The position numbers and the translations under genes were made by a program. From NCBI RefSeq assembly GCF_001424545.1, contig NZ_LMQL01000013.1, positions 1 to 64,000 on the forward strand: a stretch of 64,000 bases of DNA, given 5' to 3'. Every line of letters begins with the position of its first letter. The first letter of the stretch is position 1. Positions 31,843 through 40,107 of the stretch are shown piece after piece. The stretch is from Ramlibacter sp. Leaf400. GTDB lineage: Bacteria > Pseudomonadota > Gammaproteobacteria > Burkholderiales > Burkholderiaceae_C. A model generated the notes under the pieces. The model saw nothing but the letters and a program-made list of their open reading frames with translations. It searched no databases and was not told where the DNA came from.

Positions 31843-33282
31843 TCAGGGCCCTTCGCGGGGCTCCGCGAGGCGGTTGCGGGCATAGGCCTGCGCATGCATC
31901 CGCACGCAGACCGGGTGCCTGCGGAACTCCGCCGTCGCGCACTGGAAGGCCGTGCAGAGCTCGCGCGCGAAGGCCAGTTCGTTGCTGCAACTGGAGGCGG
32001 GCGATTCGGGTTGGGACGGGCGCGAGCGAAGCGCCGTGCGCTGGCGGTCCGGCGCGCCGTGTGGAGGGGATGCGGTGGCAACCTTGCTTTTCACCGTCGA
32101 TCGCGGTTCGCTCCGGACCCGGGGCGCCGGCTCCGGCGCCGGTTCGGGTTCGAGCTCTACCTGCGCAGGCTGCGCGACAGCCGCGGGCTCGACCTGCTCC
32201 ACGACAGGCGCGAGCACGGGGGGCTGCATGCTCGATGCAACGACCACCAGCGGCTGCTGTTGTTGCTGCTGCAGTTGCGTCGCGACGAGGGCTGCAGGAG
32301 CGTCGACACGCGTCGGACCGCTGCCGAGCACGACCACGGCCAGCACGACAGCCGCCGCGCACCCCGTCCCACCCAGCCATCCCGCCGCAAGGCGGATCCG
32401 GTGCCGGCGGGCGTGCGGCCTCGCGCGGCCCCCAGCGGCAGGCCGGACAGAGCGAACCCAGGTCGGCGTGCCGATCGCCGCCTCCAGGGCGGACTGGAAT
32501 GCGGCGGCCTCCTGGTAGCGCGTTCCGGGCTCCTGCGCCAGGGCCCGCTGGAAGACGGCATCCAGCCCGATCGGCAGGTCCGGTCGCGCCGCGCGGGCCG
32601 GCCACATCGGTCCAGCCACCTCAAGTGCGGCCGCCACGTCCCGGCCTGACCGGAACGGCACCGAACCGGTCATCAGCTCGTAGACCACGACCGCGGCCGA
32701 GTAGAGGTCCGCGCGGTGGTCCACCGGTTCGCCCACGATCTGCTCCGGCGCGCTGTAGGGCGGCACGTCGAAAGGAGAGTGCCGGCAGGTGCCGTCCGCT
32801 TCGAGGTCGGCCCAGCCGAAGCCGGTGATCTTCAAGCGCCCGCTGCGGTTGACCAGCAGGTGCTGCGGGTCGATCGAGCCGTGCACCAGGCCCTGGCCGT
32901 GGGCGTACTCCAGGGCGGACAGCAGCTGCGAGGCCAGCGCCAGTCCCTGGAACACCGGGAGCCGGCCCACGCGCGCCAGGTACTGCGCCAGGCTTTCGCC
33001 CTCGACGTAATCCATGGCGACGAAGGGCGTCCCCTCGTCCCATCCGCACTCGTGCACCGCGACGATGTTGGGGTGCTGGGGCCCGTCGCCCGCCCGGACG
33101 CTGGTGCGCAGGTCCGTGAGCCGGTCGGCGCCGCGCGGGGTGAGCGCGGGGAACGTCCTGAGCGTCAGCCGTTCCTCGAGGACCGGATCGAAAGCTTCGT
33201 ACACGGTCCCGTTCGCGTCGCTCCCGACGATGCGGAGCAGCTGGAAGGGGCCCAGCGTGTCTTGCGGCTCGCTCGGCCTCAT
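31843..33282 (-). CDS. Membrane-anchored serine/threonine pseudokinase
   Basis: Protein of 479 residues: a Ser/Thr kinase fold (about 10-275), one membrane helix (about 300-320), a Gln-rich linker (LQQQQQQP), a Pro/Glu/Ala-rich stretch and a C-terminal segment with four cysteines. The kinase fold keeps the VAMDYVEGESL hinge, APEQ and DLYSAAVVVYELMTG. The VAIK lysine is Arg42, HRD reads HGS (134-136), the catalytic-loop Lys and Asn are Asp138 and His141, and DFG is GFG (154-156). Phosphotransfer is therefore unlikely; a scaffold or sensor role is inferred. ATG at 33282 has GGGAG upstream. It is divergent from an ATP-grasp gene, with a GTCCTACAG box upstream. Confidence 0.85.
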   Translation of the reverse strand: MRPSEPQDTLGPFQLLRIVGSDANGTVYEAFDPVLEERLTLRTFPALTPRGADRLTDLRTSVRAGDGPQHPNIVAVHECGWDEGTPFVAMDYVEGESLAQYLARVGRLPVFQGLALASQLLSALEYAHGQGLVHGSIDPQHLLVNRSGRLKITGFGWADLEADGTCRHSPFDVPPYSAPEQIVGEPVDHRADLYSAAVVVYELMTGSVPFRSGRDVAAALEVAGPMWPARAARPDLPIGLDAVFQRALAQEPGTRYQEAAAFQSALEAAIGTPTWVRSVRPAAGGRARPHARRHRIRLAAGWLGGTGCAAAVVLAVVVLGSGPTRVDAPAALVATQLQQQQQQPLVVVASSMQPPVLAPVVEQVEPAAVAQPAQVELEPEPAPEPAPRVRSEPRSTVKSKVATASPPHGAPDRQRTALRSRPSQPESPASSCSNELAFARELCTAFQCATAEFRRHPVCVRMHAQAYARNRLAEPREGP

Positions 33283-33354
33283 CCTGTGGAGCTCCCTAGG
33301 CGAATGACCAGTGCGTGCATCGAAGCTCATGGTCGGACTTCCCATGCATCTGGG

Positions 33355-33363
33355 CTGTAGGAC
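33355..33363 (-). promoter_or_regulatory. GTCCTACAG box upstream of the pseudokinase gene
   Basis: Exact copy of the first box on the minus strand, 73 bases upstream of the pseudokinase start. No convincing CCTAGAGT partner was found at 18 or 40 bases. Confidence 0.45.
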
Positions 33364-33432
33364 GGCGGAGGTTCTCGACGTGCGGCACCTGCGGCGCGGC
33401 AAGGCTTTCGCACTTTCCGTACATTCGTCGCC

Positions 33433-34404
33433 ATGAGTTCTCCAGAGCTGGTCGTCCTCCACGAGCATCCCGAATGGCAGAAGCCGCTCTTCTGCGCGCT
33501 CGACAAGCGCGGCGTGGCGTACGCGCCGTTCGACGTCACGAGCGCCGCGTTCGACAACGTCGAGCGGCCCGCGGCGAAGCTGTACTTCAACCAGGCCAGC
33601 CCCAGCGCCTACCTGCGCGGCAACACGCGGGCGGTGCCGCTGGCCCTGGCCTACCTGCGCACGCTGGAGCAGCTCGGGGCCCGCGTCCTGAACGGCGCCG
33701 ACGTCTTCGCGCTCGAACTGAGCAAGAGCATGCAGGCGGCCCTGCTGCAGGCCCTGGGCATCGACACGCCGAGGTCCATCACCTTCAACGACCCCGCTGC
33801 CCTGCGCCGCCATGCGGACCGGATCACCTGGCCCGCCGTGCTCAAGCCCGACCAGGGCGGCAGCGGCGCCCGCATCCAGGTGGTGGATTCGATCGGGCAG
33901 GTCGAGGAGATCTTCCGGCGCGATCCCTCGGTGTGGCTGCCGGACAACCTGTTCCTGCTGCAGGAGTACCTGCCCCATGACCCGGAGCAGGGCATCGTGC
34001 GCATGGAGTTCCTGGGCGGCGAGCTGCTGTACGCGATGCGCGTGAAGACGCATGGCCGCTTCAACCTGTGCCCGTCACCGGTCTGCAACCCGGACGATGG
34101 CGAGGGCGTCTGCGAGGTCACGCCGCAGCAGGAGGACGCGCCGCCGGTGGAGTTCCACCCGTATCCCGAGGTGCCCCGCGAAGCCGTCGACACGGCGCTG
34201 CGCATCGTGCGCGCGGCGCGCCTGGACGTCGGCGGGATCGAGTACCTGGAAACGCCGGACGGCCGGCGCGTCTTCTACGACGTCAACGCCAACTCCAACC
34301 TGCGGCCGTCGGTGGCGCAGGCGTTCGGCTTCGACCCCTTCGAGCGTGTCGTCGATTTCCTGGTCGTGCAACTGCGGGCCGGTGGGGATTCGAGACGAGG
34401 CTAG
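33433..34404 (+). CDS. ATP-grasp (RimK-like) ligase
   Basis: Protein of 323 residues with an ATP-grasp fold. Landmarks are VLKPDQGGSGARIQVV (about 136-151), a QEYLP adenine-contact segment, and the metal/ATP-binding end FYDVNANSNLRPS (about 276-288). RimK-like enzymes add amino acids or make amide bonds on peptides, proteins or cofactors. It is divergent from the pseudokinase gene with 150 bases between, so a functional link is possible but unproved. Substrate unknown. Confidence 0.85.
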   Translation: MSSPELVVLHEHPEWQKPLFCALDKRGVAYAPFDVTSAAFDNVERPAAKLYFNQASPSAYLRGNTRAVPLALAYLRTLEQLGARVLNGADVFALELSKSMQAALLQALGIDTPRSITFNDPAALRRHADRITWPAVLKPDQGGSGARIQVVDSIGQVEEIFRRDPSVWLPDNLFLLQEYLPHDPEQGIVRMEFLGGELLYAMRVKTHGRFNLCPSPVCNPDDGEGVCEVTPQQEDAPPVEFHPYPEVPREAVDTALRIVRAARLDVGGIEYLETPDGRRVFYDVNANSNLRPSVAQAFGFDPFERVVDFLVVQLRAGGDSRRG

Positions 34405-34495
34405 GGACCGGCCCCTAGGAAAAACGGCGCGGTTAGGTGTCCGGCTCTACGGCCGATTCGGACAATGGGCCATCTCTTCCTGACGAGGTCCAACA

Positions 34496-34813
34496 ATGAA
34501 CGACAACATCACCACCACCGCCGCCCAGGTCGTCGAAGCCTTCGGTGTCACCGCCCACGGCGCCATCGACGCGTACCGCGCCGGCGGCGAGCGCCTGGGC
34601 CGCTTCGCGGCCGAGCGCTGGGACATCGCCTTCGAGCAGGCCCGTCCCCGCCTGTCGGCCGAGACGCGCCGCAACGCCGCCAACGCCCGCAAGGTGTTCG
34701 CCCGCTACTACCGCCAGGGCCTGCAGCTGTCCAGCAGCGGCGCCGGTACTGCCGTCGACACGCTGGTGCAGGCGGCCGACGGCGCGCTGGCCCGCGCCCG
34801 CGCCCGCGCCTGA
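34496..34813 (+). CDS. Small helical protein of unknown function
   Basis: Protein of 105 residues, predicted almost entirely helical and Ala/Arg-rich, cytoplasmic, with no signal or membrane segment. The overall look (amphipathic helices such as RLGRFAAERWDIAFEQARPRL) is phasin-like, but I cannot claim that family. A GAGGTCC segment before ATG offers a weak ribosome site. Followed 58 bases later by the SRPBCC gene. Confidence 0.65.
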   Translation: MNDNITTTAAQVVEAFGVTAHGAIDAYRAGGERLGRFAAERWDIAFEQARPRLSAETRRNAANARKVFARYYRQGLQLSSSGAGTAVDTLVQAADGALARARARA

Positions 34814-34871
34814 TCGATCGCCTGCCACCCCGGTGGCAGAATCGCCCGACGAAAGCACGACAGGAGACACC

Positions 34872-35342
34872 ATGGCGATCAGCGTTCCCATCCGCATGGG
34901 CTACGAGCTCGAGGTCAAGGCCAAGGCCGCCGAGGTGTTCGAGGTGCTGTCGGACGTTCCGACGTCGGTGGCGTTCTTTCCCAAGGTGGACAAGCTCACC
35001 GACCTGGGCGACGGCGTCTACAAGTGGGAGATGGAGAAGGTGGGCACCGCGCAGGTGAACATCCAGACCGTCTACGCCAGCAAGTACACCAGCAGCAAGG
35101 CCAAGGGCACGGTCACCTGGAAGCCGGTGCCGGGCGTGGGCAACGCCCTGGTGGGCGGCGACTGGAAGATCACCGACAACAGGAAGTCCACCCACCTCGC
35201 GCTCAACATCGAGGGCGAGATCAACGTGCCCCTGCCCGGCCTGATGAAGATGGTGGTCGCGCCCGTGGTCGAGGGCGAGTTCGAGAAGCTGGTCGAGAAG
35301 TACCTGGCCAACCTGGCCAAGCGGTTCGGCGGCGAGGTCTGA
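34872..35342 (+). CDS. SRPBCC (START/Bet v1-like) domain protein
   Basis: Protein of 156 residues folding as a SRPBCC lipid/ligand pocket; segments AAEVFEVLSDVPTSVAFFPKVDKL and the final long helix VVEGEFEKLVEKYLANLAKRF are characteristic. The ATG at 34872 follows AGGAGA. No partner enzyme is adjacent, so the ligand is unknown. Confidence 0.85.
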   Translation: MAISVPIRMGYELEVKAKAAEVFEVLSDVPTSVAFFPKVDKLTDLGDGVYKWEMEKVGTAQVNIQTVYASKYTSSKAKGTVTWKPVPGVGNALVGGDWKITDNRKSTHLALNIEGEINVPLPGLMKMVVAPVVEGEFEKLVEKYLANLAKRFGGEV

Positions 35343-35381
35343 GCGCGTCGCAGGACGCGGACCCCCGCCCCTCGCGCGAAA

Positions 35382-36053
35382 TCAGTCGCGCGCCAGCACC
35401 TTCGCCAGCCAGGCATCGAGGTCCTGGACCTCCTCCATGCAGACCGAGTGCGCCATCGGGTACTCGTGCCAACTCACGTCGTAGCCCAGGCCGCGCAGCA
35501 ATGCGCAGGATTCGCGCCCGCGATCGGGCACCACCACGTTGTCGTAGCTGCCGTGCGCCATGAAGACGGGCGTGAGCGCATTGGCCGCGCTGCGCTCGGC
35601 CTCGATGCTGGCCGCCAGCGGCAGGTAGCCCGACAGGCCCACGATGCCAGCCAGGCGCTCGGCGTGGCGAAGCCCCGTGAGCAATGCCATCGCGCTGCCC
35701 TGCGAGAAGCCGGCCAGCACGATGCGCGAAGCGGCAATACCGCGCGACTTCTCCCGCGCCAGCAGCGCCTCGACCGCGGCCAGCGAGGCCCGCAGCCCGG
35801 CCTCGTCCTCGCGCTTGGTCAACTCGGTGCCCAGGATGTCGTACCAGGCACGCATCCGGTAGCCGTTGTTGATGGTCACCGGCATCACCGGCGCATGCGG
35901 GAAGACGAAGCGGATCGGCCCGGCGCCCTCGAGCCGCATCTGCTCGACGATCGGCACGAAATCGTTGCCGTCGGCGCCCAGGCCATGCAGCCAGATGACG
36001 CAGGACTGGGGCTGCGGTGCGGTCTCGATTTCGATGGTGTCGAGCAGGCTCAT
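35382..36053 (-). CDS. Phospholipase/carboxylesterase-family hydrolase
   Basis: Serine esterase of 223 residues like bacterial carboxylesterase II. Segments are WLHGLGADGNDFVP (21-34), nucleophile elbow GFSQGSA (Ser117), the catalytic Asp in PDRG... and His in YPMAHSV. Cytoplasmic. It converges with the SRPBCC gene and is divergent from the HPF gene. Physiological substrate unknown; short acyl esters are typical. Confidence 0.9.
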   Translation of the reverse strand: MSLLDTIEIETAPQPQSCVIWLHGLGADGNDFVPIVEQMRLEGAGPIRFVFPHAPVMPVTINNGYRMRAWYDILGTELTKREDEAGLRASLAAVEALLAREKSRGIAASRIVLAGFSQGSAMALLTGLRHAERLAGIVGLSGYLPLAASIEAERSAANALTPVFMAHGSYDNVVVPDRGRESCALLRGLGYDVSWHEYPMAHSVCMEEVQDLDAWLAKVLARD

Positions 36054-36092
36054 GCGAGGCGGAAGGGTCGTCTGAAGGAAGGGGCCGCCATT

Positions 36093-36129
36093 GTCCTACA
36101 CCCCTCGCACGGCTGCGTCGCCAAACTGG
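36093..36129 (+). promoter_or_regulatory. Near match to the two-box motif, 18-base spacing, upstream of the HPF gene
   Basis: GTCCTACAC (36093-36101), 18 bases, then GCCAAACTGG (36120-36129), 24 bases before the HPF start. The first box differs from GTCCTACAG only in its last base. Confidence 0.45.
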
Positions 36130-36153
36130 CCGCAACACAAGCGTGAAAGGAAC

Positions 36154-36525
36154 ATGCACATGCAGGTTCAGGTGAACACCAGCAACGGCATCGAGAACAA
36201 GGACAGCCTGGAGCGCTGGGCCAACGAATACCTCAACGAATCGCTGTCACGCTTCCGCCAGGACGTCAACCGCGTCGAGGTGCAACTGAGGGACAACAAC
36301 AGCAAGCGGGGCGGGCCGGACAAGCGCTGCACGCTGGAGGCGCGCATCGCCGGCTACGACATGGTGGCGGCCTCGCACGATGCGCCGTCGCAGGACGAAG
36401 CCTTCCGCGGCGCGACCCAGAAGCTGATCAACCTCCTGGACCACACGCTGGGCAAGCTCGACCGCCACCAGCACCGCGACCGCGACACCATCCGCCGCGA
36501 CACGACCTCGACCGAAGTCGAGTAG
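36154..36525 (+). CDS. HPF/RaiA-family ribosome-associated protein
   Basis: Protein of 123 residues resembling ribosome hibernation/inhibitor factors: beta strand [11 protein letters not shown], a helix with [16 protein letters not shown], then [27 protein letters not shown]. The family binds the 30S A/P sites in stationary or stress states. It is distinct from the rpoN-linked HPF, which would lie elsewhere. ATG at 36154 has GAAAGGA in front, and a stress-type promoter motif is seen upstream. Confidence 0.85.
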   Translation: MHMQVQVNTSNGIENKDSLERWANEYLNESLSRFRQDVNRVEVQLRDNNSKRGGPDKRCTLEARIAGYDMVAASHDAPSQDEAFRGATQKLINLLDHTLGKLDRHQHRDRDTIRRDTTSTEVE

Positions 36526-36635
36526 CCCGCCGCTCCCCCGGTTCGAGACCGGCGCGCTGTAGCGCCGCGTGCTGCTGCCTGTCGCACGGTCCTTGGGTAG
36601 GATGCCCGCCTTCAACCTGCAATGGAGGCGAGGCC

Positions 36636-37451
36636 ATGGCCATGGACGTGATCGACTACGAGATCCGCGGCGCGGAAATGCAGTTCGTCGAGGTGGAGCT
36701 CGACCCGGGCGAGGCGGCCATCGGCGAGGCCGGCAGCATGATGTTCATGGACGCCGGCATCGCGATGGACACGGTGTTCGGCGACGGCAGCGCGCAGCAG
36801 GGCGGCTTCTTCGGCAAGCTGATGGGCGCGGGCAAGCGGCTGGTGACGGGTGAGTCGCTGTTCACCACGGTCTACAGCAACAACTCGGCCGGCAAGCAGC
36901 GCGTGGCGTTCGCCGCGCCCTACCCCGGCAAGATCCTGCCGATGGACCTGCGCCAGCTCGGCGGCACGCTGATCTGCCAGAAGGATGCCTTCCTGTGCGC
37001 CGCGCGCGGCGTGTCGCTGGGGATCGCGCTGCAGCAGCGGCTGTCGACGGGCTTCTTCGGCGGCGAGGGCTTCATCATGCAGAAGCTCGACGGCGACGGC
37101 CTGGCTTTCGTGCACGCCGGTGGCACCGTGGTGCGGCGCGAGCTGCAGGCCGGCCAGACCCTGCTGGTGGATACCGGCTGCGTGGTCGCCTACACGCCCG
37201 GCTGCAGCTTCGAGATCCAGTACGTGGGCAAGATCAAGACGGCGCTGTTCGGCGGCGAGGGGCTGTTCTTCGCCAGGCTGGCCGGGCCGGGCACGATCTG
37301 GCTGCAAAGCCTGCCGTTCTCGCGGCTGGCTTCGCGCGTGTTCGCCGCGGCGCCGCAACGGGGCGGCTCGCGCGAAGAGGGCTCGGTGCTGGGCGGCCTC
37401 GGGGCGGGTGGGCTGCTGGGCGGCGTGCTCGGCGGCGGGGACGACGAGTGA
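36636..37451 (+). CDS. AIM24/TIGR00266-family protein
   Basis: Protein of 271 residues of the AIM24 (TIGR00266) family, a beta-sandwich/helix fold of unknown biochemical role in bacteria. It opens [32 protein letters not shown] and ends in a Gly-rich tail ([20 protein letters not shown]) characteristic of the family. ATG follows GGAGGCGAGGCC. Monocistronic, converging with a small lipoprotein gene. Confidence 0.88.
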   Translation: MAMDVIDYEIRGAEMQFVEVELDPGEAAIGEAGSMMFMDAGIAMDTVFGDGSAQQGGFFGKLMGAGKRLVTGESLFTTVYSNNSAGKQRVAFAAPYPGKILPMDLRQLGGTLICQKDAFLCAARGVSLGIALQQRLSTGFFGGEGFIMQKLDGDGLAFVHAGGTVVRRELQAGQTLLVDTGCVVAYTPGCSFEIQYVGKIKTALFGGEGLFFARLAGPGTIWLQSLPFSRLASRVFAAAPQRGGSREEGSVLGGLGAGGLLGGVLGGGDDE

Positions 37452-37456
37452 CCTGA

Positions 37457-37627
37457 TCAGTCGGCGGGGCCGTTGCCCCGCCACACCGGGCCGTGGTAGC
37501 CCATGAAGGCGGCGGCTCCGTCCGTGGCGCGGCCACCTTGCTCGGATGCACCCAGGCTGCGCGGGGCGCTGCTGGCGCAGCCGGAGAGCGCGGCGGAGGC
37601 GATGAGCGCGAGGAAGATCTTTCGCAT
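37457..37627 (-). CDS. Small lipoprotein
   Basis: Protein of 56 residues with a clear lipoprotein signal: MRKIFLALIASAALSGC, lipobox LSGC at Cys17. The mature part (SSAPRSLGASEQGGRATDG...) is short and polar with GYHGPVWRGN near the end. Unknown function. A weak two-box match lies immediately upstream, leaving almost no leader. Confidence 0.65.
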   Translation of the reverse strand: MRKIFLALIASAALSGCASSAPRSLGASEQGGRATDGAAAFMGYHGPVWRGNGPAD

Positions 37628-37632
37628 GGGTG

Positions 37633-37670
37633 TCACCGTAGCGCGGGCCGCCAGGGCCTCGCGTAGGAGC
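37633..37670 (-). promoter_or_regulatory. Weak two-box match upstream of the small lipoprotein gene
   Basis: On the minus strand GCTCCTACGC (37661-37670), 18 bases, GCTACGGTGA (37633-37642). Spacing is exact but both boxes deviate, and the second box is only six bases from the ATG. Confidence 0.25.
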
Positions 37671-37834
37671 AGGGCGGCGCTCGCAGTGCGCGCCCACCGC
37701 CGCGTGCGGGGGTGCTGCGTGCTCAACCGTGACCGGGGGCTCAACACAAGGTCGCGCACCACGCGTATATTGATTTCGCGCCGGACGACGCGAGCCGGCG
37801 TTCCCTTTCACAACCGCGTACAAGGAGCCCGAAG

Positions 37835-38185
37835 ATGAACCTGAAGAAGATGACTTGCCGTGGCCTGGTGGTGTCGATGCTCGCGCTGTCGTTCCAGACC
37901 GCCGGCGCCGGCATGATCGGTGCGGAGCAGGCCACCCCCGGTACGGCGCAGACCGACCGTTCGATGGTGCTCGAAGTGCTGGCCCGCGCGGAGACCTCTT
38001 CGCAGCTCGAGGCCCTGGGCGTGGACCCGCGCCAGGCACGCGATCGCGTGGCCGCGATGAACGACCAGGAGGTCACGCAACTCGCCTCCGACATCCGCCA
38101 GGCTCCCGCGGGTGCCGACGGCGGCACGCTGCTCGCCGTGCTGGTGATCGCGGCTGCGGTCTGGTATTTCATGTTCCGCCGTTGA
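37835..38185 (+). CDS. PA2779-family protein
   Basis: Protein of 116 residues with an N-terminal signal (about 1-25, ending AGAG) and a C-terminal membrane helix (LLAVLVIAAAVWYFMF). The middle part has MVLEVLARAETSSQLEALGVDPRQARDRVAAM, typical of the PA2779 family, which is nearly always next to a PA2778-type peptidase, as here. AAGGAG precedes the ATG by a few bases. Exact role unknown. Confidence 0.85.
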   Translation: MNLKKMTCRGLVVSMLALSFQTAGAGMIGAEQATPGTAQTDRSMVLEVLARAETSSQLEALGVDPRQARDRVAAMNDQEVTQLASDIRQAPAGADGGTLLAVLVIAAAVWYFMFRR

Positions 38186-38207
38186 TGCACGGAGCCGGAT
38201 GACCGGC

Positions 38208-39221
38208 ATGCGACGCTCCGAAGCCCGCCTTGCGCGGGCTCCGTTTTTTGCTCCGTTCCGGGCGTGGCGAGCCGCGCTGGCCCTCGTGCTCGCGCTCGCC
38301 GCGGCGGGCTGCGCGCAGATGGTGCCGCAGACCGTGGCCCTGCGCAGCGGCTGGCCCTCGGGCGTGCCGCAGACGCACGAGATCGAGGCGGTCCCTTTCT
38401 TCCCCCAGGACGACTACCAGTGCGGCCCGGCCGCGCTCGCGACCGTTCTGGCCTTCAGCGGCGTGCCCATCACGCCCGAGCCGCTGGTCTCGCAGGTCTA
38501 CGTGCCGGCGCGCCGCGGCAGCCTGCAGCTGGAGATGCTGGCGGCCGCGCGCCGCCACGGCCGCGTCTCGTACGTCATCGCGCCGCGCTACGGCGACCTG
38601 CTGCGCGAGGTGGCCGCCGGCAATCCCGTGCTGGTGCTGCAGGACGTGGGCACGCTGGCGCAGCAGTGGCACTACGCGGTGGTCAACGGCTTCGACTACC
38701 CGAGCGGCACGATCTACCTGCGATCGGGCACCACCAAGCGGCTGGAGATGCCCTTCACCGCCTTCGAGCGCACCTGGATGAAGAGCGGCTACTGGGCCAT
38801 GGTGGCCACGCCGCCCGACCGCATCCCGGCCACCGCCACCGAGGACGCCTGGGTCAGCGCCGTGCTCGCGCTGGCCCGCGTGGCCGACGGCGAGAGGGTG
38901 ATGACGGCCTTCGCGACCGCGCTGCGCCGCTGGCCCGAGAACCTGGCCTCGGCCATCGGCCTGGCCAACCAGCTGCATGCGCGCGGGTCGCTGCCGCAGG
39001 CGACCGCCGTGCTGCGCGAGGCGCGGCGGCGCCACCCGAACTCGGCCATCGTCGCCAACAACCTGGCGCAGCTGCTGTCCGACCAGGGCCAGCAGCGCGA
39101 GGCCCTGGCGCTCATCGAGCAGGCCGCGGCCGACCCGGCCAACCCGTTCGCCTCCGAGATCCGCAGCACGCGCGAGACCATCGTCGAGCGCATGAAGCGC
39201 GGCGCCAGCACGGCCCGGTGA
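38208..39221 (+). CDS. PA2778-family cysteine peptidase (C39-like) with TPR region
   Basis: Protein of about 337 residues. A lipoprotein-type signal ends AAAGC. The C39-like domain (about 55-200) has catalytic Cys in DDYQCGPAALATVL and His in QWHYAVVNGFD. The C-terminal part (about 220-330) has TPR-like helices (LASAIGLANQLHARGSLPQATAVLREA). It pairs with the PA2779-family gene upstream. The first codons overlap a terminator-like hairpin with six T residues, so either the start is unusual or the gene is attenuated. ATG at 38199 is an alternative start. Confidence 0.82.
   Translation: MRRSEARLARAPFFAPFRAWRAALALVLALAAAGCAQMVPQTVALRSGWPSGVPQTHEIEAVPFFPQDDYQCGPAALATVLAFSGVPITPEPLVSQVYVPARRGSLQLEMLAAARRHGRVSYVIAPRYGDLLREVAAGNPVLVLQDVGTLAQQWHYAVVNGFDYPSGTIYLRSGTTKRLEMPFTAFERTWMKSGYWAMVATPPDRIPATATEDAWVSAVLALARVADGERVMTAFATALRRWPENLASAIGLANQLHARGSLPQATAVLREARRRHPNSAIVANNLAQLLSDQGQQREALALIEQAAADPANPFASEIRSTRETIVERMKRGASTAR
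38214..38249 (+). terminator. Terminator-like hairpin between PA2779 and PA2778 genes
   Basis: CTCCGAAGCCCGC / GCGCGGGCTCCG-type stem followed by TTTTTT. It lies within the first codons of the PA2778-family frame and would terminate most transcripts coming from the PA2779 gene. Confidence 0.65.
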
Positions 39222-39599
39222 GCCGGCGCACGGACGGCGGGTCCGGACGCGCGCCTACAGGACCACGGGCAGCCTGCCTGCGGCCCGCGCGGGCCGCGCT
39301 CACCACACTGCGCATGTGCCCGCCGGGTGCCGCGCCACGAGACAGGTATCGGTCTTCCGCTATCGAAAGCGAAACGAACGAACATTGTCCAGCGGCCACG
39401 GTGGGCCATTGCCTTGGCCTCCCCGACTGCCGTCGCGTCCGGTTGCGCGACGCGCCCGCCTCCCCTCCCCCTGCCGCGTCCGAAGCGCCCACGCGCGGTG
39501 ATTGCGTTGGCGCACCGTCCGCGGCGTGTTCCGCCTACAGGCGCCGGGGTCGGCGCTGCCTACGCTGGATGGACCGACCCACCTCGCGGGAGCTCCAAA
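39222..39599. other. Long intergenic region with promoter-like motif
   Basis: A 378-base spacer with no supportable gene. It holds a CCTACAG at 39254-39260 without a partner box, and the two-box promoter at 39532-39568 for the DUF4864 gene. Nothing else was recognised in it. Confidence 0.6.
39532..39568 (+). promoter_or_regulatory. Two-box motif with 18-base spacing upstream of the DUF4864 gene
   Basis: CGCCTACAG (39532-39540), 18 bases, then CCTACGCTGG (39559-39568), 31 bases before the ATG. It mirrors the minus-strand motif at 44583-44619 in spacing. Confidence 0.5.
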
Positions 39600-40043
39600 A
39601 TGAACCGGCACTCCGTTCGATTCCTCGCGCTGATCGCCATGGCGCTGGCGGCCCTCAGTGCCCACGTGCGTGCCGCCGCCGGGCCGCTGGCGGAGCCGGA
39701 AGCGACCCGGGTGCGGGAGGTGATCGTCGCCCAGCTGTCGGCACTGGCGCTCGACGATGCCGACAAGGCCTTCGAGACCGCCACCCCGGCGGTGCGCGCC
39801 GCGATCGGCAGTTCCAACCGCTTCCTGGCGATGGTGCGCGGCGCCTACCCGATGGTGTACCGGCCCGCGATCGTGAACTTCCACAAGCCCGAAGAAGAAG
39901 ACGGCAGCGTGCTGCAGCTGGTCGAGATCAAGGACGGCAACGACAAGTCCTGGCTGGCCCTGTTCGCGCTCGAGCGGCAGCCTGACAGCAGCTGGCGCAT
40001 CAGCGGCTGCGTGGTGGCCGAGAACCACTGGCAGTCGATCTGA
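39600..40043 (+). CDS. DUF4864-type exported protein
   Basis: Protein of 147 residues with a signal peptide (about 1-26, ending VRAA). The mature region AVRAAIGSSNRFLAMVRGAYPMVYRPAIVNF is characteristic of DUF4864 proteins, small exported proteins of unknown function. GGGAG precedes the ATG. Transcription ends in the hairpin at 40066-40093 shared with the convergent L,D-transpeptidase gene. Confidence 0.8.
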   Translation: MNRHSVRFLALIAMALAALSAHVRAAAGPLAEPEATRVREVIVAQLSALALDDADKAFETATPAVRAAIGSSNRFLAMVRGAYPMVYRPAIVNFHKPEEEDGSVLQLVEIKDGNDKSWLALFALERQPDSSWRISGCVVAENHWQSI

Positions 40044-40065
40044 CGGGTCGCCGTCGCTGAAAGCA

Positions 40066-40093
40066 AAAAGCCGGGCGCTGCCCGGCTTTTTTC
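40066..40093. terminator. Bidirectional rho-independent terminator
   Basis: AAAAAGCCGGGC / GCCCGGCTTTTTT stem between the convergent DUF4864 and L,D-transpeptidase genes; both strands end in T-runs. Confidence 0.9.
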
Positions 40094-40107
40094 CGTCTTG
40101 CCTGCGG

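Noticed and set aside
31829..31850. GGGCCCTCGATCAGGGCCC dyad as a terminator of the pseudokinase gene
   Set aside because: A good stem but without a T-run on the minus strand, and it overlaps the stop codon; not listed as a terminator.
36540..36570. tRNA-like T-arm sequence GGTTCGAGACC
   Set aside because: No matching acceptor stem, D-arm or anticodon arm could be laid out around it; most likely chance in the spacer after the HPF gene.
39252..39262. CCTACAG at 39254 as another promoter of the two-box type
   Set aside because: No partner box at 18 or 40 bases and no gene starts within reach.
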